From contig DASRIS010000131.1 of the NCBI GenBank assembly GCA_035649895.1, forward strand, positions 8,105 to 72,104: DNA of 64,000 nucleotides, read 5' to 3'. This stretch comes from DASSUC01 sp035649895. GTDB taxonomy: Bacteria; Actinomycetota; Actinomycetes; Mycobacteriales; Micromonosporaceae. The position numbers and the translations under genes are program-made. This document shows, one piece after another, positions 43,106 to 52,179 of the stretch (position 1 is the stretch's first letter; each line of letters starts with the position of its first letter). The notes beneath the pieces are model-generated. The model made no database searches and was not told the origin of the DNA. It saw nothing but the letters and a program-made list of their open reading frames with translations.

Positions 43106-46100
43106 ATGACCAGGCCGACCGGCACCCCGACCCGGCTGGCCCGGTACGGCTTCACCGACCCCGCCCGCGCCGCCCGCCTGCTCGAGGCGGACGAGCTGCG
43201 CCTGTGGGACGGGGTTCGCCAGCTCCCCACCGACCCGGGCGCGCCGGCCGTGCTCGACGCGCTCGCCGCCACCGCCGACGCCGACCTCGCCCTGCGCCAG
43301 CTGCACCGGCTCGCCGAGGCGGAGGCCGCCCACGACCAGGCGGAAACCGCTGGCGGCCCGTCCGCCGGCGACCTGACGGAGGCCGCAGGTGACCGGGGCG
43401 CAGGTGGTCTGGCCGTTGGTGGCCCGGCCGCCGTGCTGCGAGCCGATGGCGTGGTGCGGCGCCGGCTGCTCGCCGTGCTCGGGGCCTCCACCGCGCTCGG
43501 CGACCACCTGGTGGCCACGCCGGGGGAGTGGCGCTGCCTGGACCGCCTGGACGAGGCGGCTGAGCTACCCAGCACCGGCGGGTCCACAGTGGCCGGGCTG
43601 TCCGGCACCGGCGGGTCCATAGTGGCCGACCTGCGCCGGGCCTACCGGCGGTCACTGGTACGGATCGCCGCGGCGGACCTGACCGGCGAGCGCGACATCG
43701 AGCACACCATGGCTGACCTGTCCGTGCTCGCCGACGGCACCCTGCGCGCGGCGTACCGGCTGGCCGCCGCGGACCTGCCCACCCAGCCCCGGCTGGCCGT
43801 GGTGGCGATGGGCAAGTGCGGCGGCCGGGAGCTGAACTACGTGTCCGATGTGGACGTCATCTTCGTGGCTGCGGAAGACGCCGACCTGGGCCCGGCCACG
43901 TCGCTCGCGACCCGGCTGATGGAGGTCTGCGCGCAGGTGGCGTGGCCGGTGGACGCCGCGCTGCGGCCCGAGGGTAGCCGTGGCCCGCTGGTGCGTACCC
44001 TCGCCAGCCACCTCGCCTACTACCGCAGGTGGGCCCGGACCTGGGAGTTCCAGGCGCTGCTCAAGGCCCGTCCGGCAGCCGGCGACCGGGAGCTGGCCGG
44101 GCGGTGGCTGGCCGAGCTGGTACCGCTGGTCTGGCGCGCGGCGGAGCGGCCCGAGGCGGTGGACGACGTGCGCGCCATGCGCCGGCGCATCGTGGACGCG
44201 GTCCCGAAGGCCGAGCGCGACCGCGAGATCAAGCGCGGCCCGGGCGGGCTGCGCGACATCGAGTTCGCGGTGCAGCTGCTCCAGCTGGTGCACGGCCGCA
44301 CCGATGAGACGCTGCGTTCACCGTCCACGTTGGATGCACTCCGCAGCCTCGTCGCCGGTGGGTATGTCGGCCGGCAGGATGGCGAGGCGCTCGTCGCGGC
44401 GTACCGGTTCCTGCGCGCGGTAGAGCACCGGCTCCAGCTCCAGCGCCTGCGGCGCAACCACACCGTCCCGACCGACCCGCGGGCGCTGCGCTGGCTGGCC
44501 CAGGCGCTCGGCTACCGGTCCGAGCCCCGCCACGACGCGGTCGAGTCGTTCCGTGCCGACTGGGTCGCGCACTCCGCCCAGGTCCGGCGGCTGCACGGCA
44601 AGCTGCTCTACCGGCCGCTGCTGGAGGCGGTCGCCAGGGTGCCGGCCGAGTCGCTGCGGCTGGCGCCGGACGCCGCCCGGGCCCGGCTCGCCACGCTCGG
44701 CTTCGCCGATCCGGCCGGCGCGCTGCGGCACATCGAGGCGCTCACCGGCGGTGTGTCGCGGCGCTCGGCCATCCAGCGCACGCTGCTACCGGTGCTGCTG
44801 GAGGAGCTCGCGGACGCGCCCGAGCCGGACCGGGGGCTGCTGGCCTACCGGCACGTCTCGGACAAGCTCGGCACGAACCCGTGGTACCTGCGCCTGCTGC
44901 GGGACGAGGGCCCGGTGGCGCTGCGGCTGGCCCGGCTGCTCGGCCTGTCCCGCTACGCCACGGACCTGCTCGCGCGGGACCCGGAGGCGCTGCGGCTGCT
45001 GGCCGACGACGCCGAGCTGGTGCCGCGGGCCGCAGCTGCGCTGCGGGAGGGGTTCGCGGCGGCGGCGGTCCGGCACCTCGACGGGGATGCGGCAGGCTCG
45101 ACTACGGGCTCGGGGTCGGCTACGGGCTTGGGGCCGAGGTCGGGGCCGGGGTCGGGGGCAGGTCCGCCGGACCGCGGCGGGGAGGCCGCAATCGCTGCGG
45201 TGCGGGCGCTGCGCCGGCGCGAGCTGTTCCGCCTCGCCGGCGCCGACGTGCTCAGCAGCGCCGCGGAAGGGCTCGCGCCACAGTCGCGGGTCGACCTGGC
45301 CGCGCTCGGCACCGCCCTCGCCGACGTCACCGACGCGACGCTCACCGCAGCGCTGCATGTGGCCGGGCGCGCGGTCGGAGGCGGGGCGGCGGTCCCGTTC
45401 GCGATCATCGGGATGGGGCGCCTCGGCGGCGGCGAGATGAGCTACGCCTCCGACGCCGACGTGCTTTTCGTGTACGACCCACCGGCCGGGATGGCGGAGG
45501 ACACCGCGTCGGCAAGGGCGCACGCGGTCGCCGAGGAGCTGCGGCGGCTGCTGGCGGCCCCGGCCCCAGACCCGCCGCTCGCCGTCGACGCGGACCTGCG
45601 GCCCGAGGGTCGCCAAGGACCGCTGGTACGCAGCCTCGCCGCGTACGCGCACTACTACGCCCGCTGGGCTCGGACGTGGGAGGCGCAGGCCCTGCTCCGC
45701 GCCCGCTTCGTGGCCGGTGACCGGGGCGTGGCCGACCGGTTCCTGGCCCTCGCCGACCCGGTGCGCTACCCGCCCGGTGGGCTGGACCGGGACCAGGTCA
45801 CCGAGATCCGGCGGATCAAGGCCCGGGTCGACACCGAGCGGCTGCCGCGGGGCGCCGACCCGCTGACCCACACCAAGCTGGGCCGGGGCGGGCTGTCCGA
45901 TGTGGAGTGGACGGTGCAGCTGCTACAGCTGTGCCACGCGCACGCGGTCGCCGGGCTGCGTACCACTCGTACCCTTGACGCACTTGACGCGGCGTGCGGC
46001 GCCGGCCTGCTGGCGGCCGGCGACGTGGCGGCCCTGGCGGCGGCCTGGCGCCTGGCCTCCCAGGTCCGCAACGCGCTCATGCTGGTCCGCGGCCGCCCCA

Positions 46101-46252
46101 GCGACCAGCTGCCGCGGCACGGCGCCGAGCTGGCCGGGGTGGTGGCGCTGTGCGGGGGTGGGGACCCGGGCACGTTCGTGGACGGCTACCTGCGCACGGC
46201 GCGGCAGGCGCGGGCCGTGGTGGACCGCGTCTTCCTCGGTGTGGCGCGGTAG
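43106..46252 (+). CDS. glnE: Glutamine synthetase adenylyltransferase/deadenylyltransferase
   Basis: A 1048-residue bifunctional enzyme with two nucleotidyltransferase domains. The N-terminal deadenylyltransferase has GGRELNYVSDVDVIFVAA (Asp248, Asp250), and the C-terminal adenylyltransferase GGGEMSYASDADVLFVYD (Asp783, Asp785). It adds AMP to, or removes it from, the conserved Tyr of GlnA when nitrogen supply changes. A low-complexity Gly/Ser/Thr linker, encoded at about 45090-45180, sits between the halves, and an Ala/Gly-rich insert is encoded near 43350-43440. Both are absent from E. coli GlnE. The partner glnA lies at 49279-50712, as in other actinomycetes. Confidence 0.95.
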   Translation: MTRPTGTPTRLARYGFTDPARAARLLEADELRLWDGVRQLPTDPGAPAVLDALAATADADLALRQLHRLAEAEAAHDQAETAGGPSAGDLTEAAGDRGAGGLAVGGPAAVLRADGVVRRRLLAVLGASTALGDHLVATPGEWRCLDRLDEAAELPSTGGSTVAGLSGTGGSIVADLRRAYRRSLVRIAAADLTGERDIEHTMADLSVLADGTLRAAYRLAAADLPTQPRLAVVAMGKCGGRELNYVSDVDVIFVAAEDADLGPATSLATRLMEVCAQVAWPVDAALRPEGSRGPLVRTLASHLAYYRRWARTWEFQALLKARPAAGDRELAGRWLAELVPLVWRAAERPEAVDDVRAMRRRIVDAVPKAERDREIKRGPGGLRDIEFAVQLLQLVHGRTDETLRSPSTLDALRSLVAGGYVGRQDGEALVAAYRFLRAVEHRLQLQRLRRNHTVPTDPRALRWLAQALGYRSEPRHDAVESFRADWVAHSAQVRRLHGKLLYRPLLEAVARVPAESLRLAPDAARARLATLGFADPAGALRHIEALTGGVSRRSAIQRTLLPVLLEELADAPEPDRGLLAYRHVSDKLGTNPWYLRLLRDEGPVALRLARLLGLSRYATDLLARDPEALRLLADDAELVPRAAAALREGFAAAAVRHLDGDAAGSTTGSGSATGLGPRSGPGSGAGPPDRGGEAAIAAVRALRRRELFRLAGADVLSSAAEGLAPQSRVDLAALGTALADVTDATLTAALHVAGRAVGGGAAVPFAIIGMGRLGGGEMSYASDADVLFVYDPPAGMAEDTASARAHAVAEELRRLLAAPAPDPPLAVDADLRPEGRQGPLVRSLAAYAHYYARWARTWEAQALLRARFVAGDRGVADRFLALADPVRYPPGGLDRDQVTEIRRIKARVDTERLPRGADPLTHTKLGRGGLSDVEWTVQLLQLCHAHAVAGLRTTRTLDALDAACGAGLLAAGDVAALAAAWRLASQVRNALMLVRGRPSDQLPRHGAELAGVVALCGGGDPGTFVDGYLRTARQARAVVDRVFLGVAR

Positions 46253-46285
46253 CCGCCAGGCGGGGCGGTCGAGGACGCCCTGGCC

Positions 46286-48979
46286 CTACGCCCAGCCGGA
46301 GCCGCGCGCGGGGCGTAGGGTGAGCGTCTCGGCCGCCTCGTCCTGGATGGTCGCCCGGTCCCAGCGCATCGGCAGGGTCTGGCCGGTGCGCCATAGCTCG
46401 AACTGGTCCCAGTAGTTCGGGTGGAACGCGTGCCCGGAGTTGCCGGTCAGCTGCACCCACCGGGAACCGTCCAGGTTGGACAGGTCCACCACCATGCGCA
46501 TGGAGGGCACCGCGTTCACCTGGTAGCCCTCGCCCGCGTGCCAGCCGTTCGCGTTGACGATGGCGGGCCCGCCGGACGTGCCGGCCGGGCCCCGGTTGAA
46601 CAGCCATTCGATCGGCCCGATCCCGGAGCTGCCGAACGTCTGGTGCTCCAGCGTCAACAGGTGCATCCGGCCCCACCGCCAGTCCGCCGGGTCGTCGCCC
46701 TGGGCCCTGCGCAGCTCGTCCGCTGCGGCGGTCAGGGCGGCGCTGAGGATCTGGTCCGCGGTCTCCACTGACGGGGTTCGCCGGTCGTCCCACCACGGCG
46801 AGGCGGGGTTGGCGAGCAGCGTGCGGACCACCTCGAACGAGCGGTCGCTGCCCTCCGGCGCGTAGTCGTCGGGGATCTCGTCGAAGAGCCGGGCCAGCAG
46901 CGCCCGCCAGAACGCGTTGTAGTACGCCGCCGCGGCCGAGCGTGCCGCGTCCGAAGTGCCCCGGGCGCCGTCGGCCGGCTGCTGGTAGTCCCAGCCGCGC
47001 AGCAGCTCCACGGCCTTGGCCGCGGTGCCGGACACCGGGGCCGCGGCGATCACCGGCACGACCGCCGCCGCCATGCCGTTGCGGGCGTCGAGCTGCATCC
47101 GGGCCACGTCCGGCGCGGAGAGCTTGCCGCCACCGGCCAGCGCCGTTCCGAGCAGGTCGTGGATGCGCTGGCTGCGGGTGCCGTACGCCCAGTCGTGGGA
47201 GATCAGGTACGGGTACTGCGGCCCGACCACCGCCTGGTTGGCGGTGACCAGGTAGCCGCGTTCGGGGTTGTAGACGCTGGGCAGCGCGGAGAAGGGGATG
47301 TAGCCGCGCCAGTCGTACGCCGAGTCCCAGCCGGGGGCCGGCCACCGGCCATCGCCCTTGCCCCGGATCGGGATGCGCCCCGGCGCCTGGTACCCGATGT
47401 TGCCGTCGATGTCGGCGTAGACGATGTTCTGCGCCGGCACCTCGAACAGCTCGGCCGCTGCCCGCGCCTGCGCCCAGCTGGTCGCGCGGTCGATCGTGAA
47501 GAGCGCCTCGATCGTGCGGCCCGGGTCCAGCGCGGTCCAGCGCAGGGCGATCCCGTACCCGCTGCCCGACGCCTGGCCGGGCGCTGTGGACGGCGGCTTG
47601 GCCGCGATCTCGCGGAGCGTCTCCGACGCGTCGGACAGCAGCGGGCCGTGCCGGGTGCTGCGTACCGTGATGGTCACCGGGTCACCTCCGGCGACCCGCA
47701 GCACCTCCTGCCGCCGCTCCATCTCGTGCCACTGCCCGTCGACGAGGTAGCGGTCACCCTCGACCCGCTCCAGGTAGAGGTCGGAGACGTCCGGGCCGAG
47801 GTTGGTGAACCCCCACGCCACCCGGGCGTTGTGGCCGATCACCACGCCGGGTACGCCGGAGAAGGAGAACCCGACGACGTTGAAGTCGCACTCGCAGTGC
47901 AGGCCCATCTGGTACCAGATGCCTGGCATGCTGGGGCTCAGGTGCGGGTCGTTGGCGAGGATCGGCTTGCCGCTGACCGTGTGCCGTCCACTGAGGACCC
48001 AGGAGTTTGACCCGATGCCGTCCCCGGCGCCGAGCATGGCCGGCAGCCGGGAAAGCCCGCGGGCCATCTGGTCCAGGGCCGCCACCGCGGACCGGTAGCC
48101 GTCCGCCACCGCCGTCCCGCCCGCGCTGCCGCCTGTGCTCTCGCCTGCGCTGCCGCCCGTGCCATCGCCTGCGCTGGCGCCCGTGCCTTCGCCTGCGCTC
48201 CCGCCGGCGCCGCCGCTCTTCGCCGCCGCCGCGGCCTGGTCGAACGCGCCGCCTACCACCGTGCCCCCGGTGACGATCGGCAGGTTCCGGTCGTACGGGT
48301 ACGCCGGATAGAGCTCGTCCACCTGTTGGCGTGAGAGCCCGTGCCCGAGCAGCGCCGCCCGGGTGATCTCGCTCTCCATGTTGCTGCGCAGGTCCCACGC
48401 CATCGCCTTGAGCCACGCCAGGCTGTCCACCGGATGCCAGGGCTCGATCTCGTAGCCGCTGTTGGTCAGCCCGAGCAGCGTGTACTCCAAGCTGGCCGCG
48501 CCGCCGTCATGCTCGTCGAGCCAGCTGTTGACCCCGTCGGCGTACGCGGCCAGGAACACGCGTGCCTCGGTGGAGATCCTGGCCAGCTCCTGCTCGGCGA
48601 CCCGGCGCCAGCCCATGGTGCGCAGGTACGCGTCGGTCTCCACCTGGTCGGCCCCGAACAGCTCGGCGGTCCGGCCGCCGGTGACGTGGCGGCGGAAGTC
48701 CATCTCCCAGAACCGGTCCTGGGCGTGCAGGAAGCCCTGGGCCCGGAACAGGTCCTCGGCCGTCTTCGCGTAGACGTGCGGGATCCCGTACGGGTCCCGG
48801 TGCACGGTCACCGGGGCGGACAGGCCGGGCAGGGCGAGCGTGCCGCCGTACTGCGGGAAGGACCGGCGTACGGCCCACACGCCGAGGACGCTGAGCACCA
48901 CGGCCAGGGTGGTCACGACGGCCAGGGTCCACAGTGCGATGCGGCCCACCCTCGGCCACGGGACGCGTACGGGTCTCAT
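46286..48979 (-). CDS. Penicillin acylase family protein (Ntn hydrolase)
   Basis: An 897-residue single-chain precursor of the S45 family. It has an N-terminal signal anchor (about 14-36, IALWTLAVVTTLAVVLSVLG), an alpha subunit with VHRDPYGIPHVYAKTAEDLF and QDRFWEMDFRR, a Gly/Ser/Thr-rich spacer of about 45 residues with repeats (GGSAGEGTGASAGDGTG), and the beta subunit beginning at the autocatalytic Ser324 in GIGSNSWVL. LANDPHLSPSMPG and RVAWGFTN continue the active site. Such enzymes cleave acyl groups from beta-lactams, acyl-homoserine lactones or lipopeptides; here the target is unknown. The gene separates glnE from glnA, unlike mycobacteria. Confidence 0.92.
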   Translation of the reverse strand: MRPVRVPWPRVGRIALWTLAVVTTLAVVLSVLGVWAVRRSFPQYGGTLALPGLSAPVTVHRDPYGIPHVYAKTAEDLFRAQGFLHAQDRFWEMDFRRHVTGGRTAELFGADQVETDAYLRTMGWRRVAEQELARISTEARVFLAAYADGVNSWLDEHDGGAASLEYTLLGLTNSGYEIEPWHPVDSLAWLKAMAWDLRSNMESEITRAALLGHGLSRQQVDELYPAYPYDRNLPIVTGGTVVGGAFDQAAAAAKSGGAGGSAGEGTGASAGDGTGGSAGESTGGSAGGTAVADGYRSAVAALDQMARGLSRLPAMLGAGDGIGSNSWVLSGRHTVSGKPILANDPHLSPSMPGIWYQMGLHCECDFNVVGFSFSGVPGVVIGHNARVAWGFTNLGPDVSDLYLERVEGDRYLVDGQWHEMERRQEVLRVAGGDPVTITVRSTRHGPLLSDASETLREIAAKPPSTAPGQASGSGYGIALRWTALDPGRTIEALFTIDRATSWAQARAAAELFEVPAQNIVYADIDGNIGYQAPGRIPIRGKGDGRWPAPGWDSAYDWRGYIPFSALPSVYNPERGYLVTANQAVVGPQYPYLISHDWAYGTRSQRIHDLLGTALAGGGKLSAPDVARMQLDARNGMAAAVVPVIAAAPVSGTAAKAVELLRGWDYQQPADGARGTSDAARSAAAAYYNAFWRALLARLFDEIPDDYAPEGSDRSFEVVRTLLANPASPWWDDRRTPSVETADQILSAALTAAADELRRAQGDDPADWRWGRMHLLTLEHQTFGSSGIGPIEWLFNRGPAGTSGGPAIVNANGWHAGEGYQVNAVPSMRMVVDLSNLDGSRWVQLTGNSGHAFHPNYWDQFELWRTGQTLPMRWDRATIQDEAAETLTLRPARGSGWA

Positions 48980-49165
48980 GTCGCGGATCCTACGGCGCCT
49001 TCGGCAATGGTGGCGCCGACCGCGGGGCGGAGCCTTCGAGCCGCGGATGGCCTACGCCGGTCGAGTTGAGCCCCATGGCGCACTCGGCGCATCTGATCCC
49101 GAGCCAGCGGCTACCTGGTCGGTACCTTTGACCAGAAAGCCATATTGCGGAAGCCAGCGACCGCA

Positions 49166-49209
49166 GCGAGCCGCCGACCGCGCCCTACGCGGGACGGTCG
49201 ACGGCTCGC
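49166..49209 (-). terminator. Hairpin downstream of glnA
   Basis: Fifteen-base arms (49166-49180, 49195-49209) with a single mismatch and a 14-nt loop lie about 70 nt past the glnA stop on the minus strand. It sits in the 299-bp gap before the penicillin acylase gene. Confidence 0.65.
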
Positions 49210-49278
49210 GAGCTTGTACCCCGATGTGTCCGGCGGGCCCGGTGAGTGCCGTTCTAGGAGGTCAAGGCGCCTGCCGGC

Positions 49279-50712
49279 CTAGCAGTCGAAGTACAGGGCG
49301 AACTCGTGCGGCGTGGGGCGCAGGCGGACCGGGTCGATCTCGTTCTCCCGCTTCCACGCCACCCAGGTCGAGATGAGGTCCGGGGTGAACACCCCGCCGT
49401 CGAGCAGGTAGTCGTGGTCGGCCTCGAGCGCGTCGAGCACCTCGCCGAGCGAGCCCGGCACCTGGGTGACGTCGGCGAACTCGTCCGGCGCCAGATCATA
49501 AAGATCCTTGTCGATCGGATCTGGCGGCTCGATCTTGTTCTTGATGCCGTCCAGCCCGGCCATGAGCATGGCCGCGAAGGCCAGGTACGGGTTTGACGAC
49601 GGGTCCGGCACCCGGAACTCCACCCGCTTGGCCTTGGCGTTGCTGCCGGTCACCGGGATCCGGGTGCAGGCCGACCGGTTGCGCTGCGAGTAGACCAGGT
49701 TGACCGGGGCCTCGAAGCCGGGCACCAGGCGGCGGTAGGAGTTGACGGTCGGGTTGGTGAACGCCAGCAGCGACGGGGCGTGGTGCAGCAGGCCGCCGAT
49801 GTACCAGCGGGCCGTGTCGGACAGCTGCGCGTACCCGGTCTCGTCGTAGAAGAGCGGCTCGCCGTGCAGCCACAGGCTCTGGTGGGTGTGCATGCCGGAG
49901 CCGTTGTCCCCGAACAGCGGCTTGGGCATGAAGGTCGCGGTCCGGCCGGTCGCCCAGGCGGTGTTCTTCACGACGTACTTGAACAGCTGGAGCGTGTCGC
50001 CAGCGTGCAGCAGGGTGGAGAACCGGTAGTTGATCTCCGCCTGGCCCGCCGTGCCCACCTCGTGGTGCGCGCGCTCGACCTGGACGCCGACCTTGAGCAG
50101 GTTCAGCACCATCGCGTCGCGTAGGTCGGCGTGGTGGTCCACCGGCGGCACCGGGAAGTAGCCGCCCTTGTAGGCCGGCTTGTAGCCCCGGTTCGGCCCG
50201 TCCGCCCCGCCGGTGGCGCCGGTGTTCCAGGCACCCTCGATCGAGTCGATGTGGTAGTACCCCTCGTTGGCCCTGGTGTCGTAGCGGACCGAGTCGAAGA
50301 CGTAGAACTCCGCCTCTGGACCGAAGTACGCGGTGTCGGCGATCCCGCTGGCGGCGAGGAAGGCCTCGGCCTTCTTGGCCACGTTGCGCGGGTCGCGGGA
50401 GTAGGCCTCGCGGGTGAACGGGTCGTGGATGAAGAAGTTCAGCGCCAGCGTCTTCTCCGCCCGGAACGGGTCGACGAACGCGGTGGCCGGGTCCGGCAGC
50501 AGCAGCATGTCCGACTCGTGGATCTGCTGGAAGCCGCGGATCGACGACCCGTCAAAGGGCAGGCCGCCGGTGAACACCGCCTCGTCGAACGACTCCACCG
50601 GCACGTTGAAGTGCTGCATCACGCCGGGCAGGTCACAGAAGCGCACGTCCACGAACTTCACGCCCTCGGTGGAGAGGTAGCGCAGCAGGTCCTCGGAATT
50701 GGCGAACAACAC
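49279..50712 (-). CDS. glnA: Glutamine synthetase type I (GSI-beta)
   Basis: A 477-residue glutamine synthetase. Signatures: FVDVRFCDLPGVMQHF, LPFDGSSIRGFQQIHESDM, the metal-binding FGPEAEFYVFDS, VERAHHEVGTAGQAEINYRF, and FMPKPLFGDNGSGMHTHQSL. Tyr405 in KDLYDLAPDE is the adenylylation site modified by GlnE. It makes glutamine from glutamate, ammonia and ATP in the dodecameric cytoplasmic enzyme. The start is GTG 50712, or TTG 50709, both after CAGGAGG. A GlnR-like box lies 94 nt upstream, so nitrogen control at both transcription and enzyme level is expected. Confidence 0.97.
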   Translation of the reverse strand: MLFANSEDLLRYLSTEGVKFVDVRFCDLPGVMQHFNVPVESFDEAVFTGGLPFDGSSIRGFQQIHESDMLLLPDPATAFVDPFRAEKTLALNFFIHDPFTREAYSRDPRNVAKKAEAFLAASGIADTAYFGPEAEFYVFDSVRYDTRANEGYYHIDSIEGAWNTGATGGADGPNRGYKPAYKGGYFPVPPVDHHADLRDAMVLNLLKVGVQVERAHHEVGTAGQAEINYRFSTLLHAGDTLQLFKYVVKNTAWATGRTATFMPKPLFGDNGSGMHTHQSLWLHGEPLFYDETGYAQLSDTARWYIGGLLHHAPSLLAFTNPTVNSYRRLVPGFEAPVNLVYSQRNRSACTRIPVTGSNAKAKRVEFRVPDPSSNPYLAFAAMLMAGLDGIKNKIEPPDPIDKDLYDLAPDEFADVTQVPGSLGEVLDALEADHDYLLDGGVFTPDLISTWVAWKRENEIDPVRLRPTPHEFALYFDC

Positions 50713-50805
50713 GTCCTCCTGGCGGTCGGCCTGACGGCGGTTGATGCGGTCGGATGGGCTGGTCGCGACGCTAGGCCGGCGGCATTGCCCGAGCGTATCC
50801 CCATT

Positions 50806-50821
50806 GTTTCGGTCGTGTTAC
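50806..50821 (-). promoter_or_regulatory. GlnR box upstream of glnA
   Basis: On the minus strand the sequence reads GTAAC, six bases, GAAAC, a full match to the actinomycete GlnR consensus gTnAc-n6-GaAAc. A weaker GATAC half-site follows after six more bases. It is about 94 nt upstream of the glnA start. Confidence 0.7.
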
Positions 50822-50940
50822 GCGCGGGCCTTGCGATCATCGACGGGTACGGCCGGGCCGCCCGCTGGCAGCCATCGACGGACAACCATCGACGGGTACG
50901 CCGCCGGCCTGCCCGCCGCCAGCCGCTACGCTGGCGGCTC

Positions 50941-51324
50941 GTGACCGCTCCGAAGCAGGCTCCGACCGCTGCCACGCCGGCCCTGCCGAGCCTGCTGCGC
51001 CGGTTCGCCGCCCTGATGGCGGACTGGCTGCTCTGCCTGCTCGTCGCCGGCCTCATCGCCAACCCGAGGCAGGTGCCCTGGCCGCCGGTGGCGGTCCTGG
51101 TCGCCGAGTATGGCTTCTTCATCGGCCTGTTCGGCCAGACCCCCGGCATGTGGCTGGCGAAGGTCAGGTGCGTCTCCGTGCGCGACGGCGCACCGGTCGG
51201 CGTACTTCGGGCGACCCTGCGCGGCCTGCTGCTCGCGCTCGTGGTCCCGGCCCTGGTGATGGACGGCCAGCGGCGCGGCCTGCACGACCGGGCCGCCGGC
51301 ACGGTCGTGGTCAGCGCCGGCTGA
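50941..51324 (+). CDS. RDD-family membrane protein
   Basis: A 127-residue protein with the RDD signature RRFAALMADWLLCLLVAGL (about 18-36) and three hydrophobic segments; it ends GLHDRAAGTVVVSAG, the typical C-terminal RDD block. GTG 50941 is the start. The orthologous position in M. tuberculosis (Rv2219A, between Rv2219 and glnA1) also holds an RDD gene. Function unknown; ion transport has been proposed for some RDD proteins. Confidence 0.9.
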   Translation: MTAPKQAPTAATPALPSLLRRFAALMADWLLCLLVAGLIANPRQVPWPPVAVLVAEYGFFIGLFGQTPGMWLAKVRCVSVRDGAPVGVLRATLRGLLLALVVPALVMDGQRRGLHDRAAGTVVVSAG

Positions 51325-51331
51325 CGGCTCC

Positions 51332-51405
51332 CGGTTTGGGGTAGCACCGACGCGGTTGGAGTAGCACCGACGGTTGGGCGGCACCGGCGGTTGGGGTAGC
51401 GCCGG
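51332..51405. repeat. Degenerate 17-20-bp tandem repeat, four copies
   Basis: Units based on CGGTTGGGGTAGCACCGA are repeated four times with length and base changes, between the convergent RDD and DUF4191 genes. It could be slippage debris or a repeat that replaces a normal terminator. Confidence 0.6.
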
Positions 51406-51433
51406 CCAGCGGATCGCGCGGGTCCGCTGTCTC

Positions 51434-52129
51434 CTACCGCGGGCGCATGCCGCGCATGGTGCTGCGCGGGGGCCGCATGTTCTTCGGGATCGACCCCTTC
51501 GGCACCTGCGGCCGGGCCGACAGCGCGGTGAGCCGCTTGTCCAGCGCGTTGACGTCCTTGCCGGTGAGGTTGCGCGGCAGCTTCATCAGGGTCATCCGCA
51601 GCTTGCGGATGGACAGCTCACCCTCGCCGGTGCCGATCAGGTAGTCGTAGAGCGGCGCGCTGCCGATGACCTTGACCAGCCGCTTCTTCTCCTGGCCGAG
51701 CAGGCCGCGGACCCGCTGCGGGTGACCCTCGCCGAGCAGGATGACACCGGGGCGCCCGATCACCAGGTGCACCATGTCGAACTGGGTGGTGGAGCTGACC
51801 GCGGGGGTGACCCGCCAGTCGCCGCGCATCGACTGGAGGATGCTGGCGGCGGCGCCCGGCTTGCCCTCGGCCTCGTTCATCATTGCGGCGTTCGACCGCA
51901 GGTTCAGCACGACCAGCGCGCCGAGCAGCGCGAGCATGAGGCCGACGGGCAGCCACATCCAGCCCCAGGCGACGGCGGCCACCACGGTGAGCGCGAGCGG
52001 CAGGAGGACGGCCGCGGCGACGAGCGGGACGAACCATCGGTCGCGTTTTGCGGTGAACGCGAACACCGTCCCGATCTGCTTCAACCGAGTGCCGAACGAC
52101 ACCTTCTCCTGCTGCGGGGCCCGTGCCAT
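51434..52129 (-). CDS. DUF4191 membrane protein (Rv2219 family)
   Basis: A 231-residue protein with two adjacent hydrophobic helices (about 33-54 and 57-77), a conserved cytoplasmic domain containing LRSNAAMMNEAEGKPGAAAS, TPAVSSTTQFDMVHLVIGRPG and VILLGEGHPQRVRGLLGQEK, and a basic C-terminus (RPPRSTMRGMRPR). It is the actinobacterial DUF4191 family next to lipA, as in M. tuberculosis (Rv2219). Function unknown. Its start lies 50 nt downstream of the lipA stop, so it is likely co-transcribed with lipA. Confidence 0.92.
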   Translation of the reverse strand: MARAPQQEKVSFGTRLKQIGTVFAFTAKRDRWFVPLVAAAVLLPLALTVVAAVAWGWMWLPVGLMLALLGALVVLNLRSNAAMMNEAEGKPGAAASILQSMRGDWRVTPAVSSTTQFDMVHLVIGRPGVILLGEGHPQRVRGLLGQEKKRLVKVIGSAPLYDYLIGTGEGELSIRKLRMTLMKLPRNLTGKDVNALDKRLTALSARPQVPKGSIPKNMRPPRSTMRGMRPR

Positions 52130-52179
52130 GGCAGAAGTGTAGTTGCGTCGGGTCCAGGGGGCGCGACCGAGCTCAGGGC

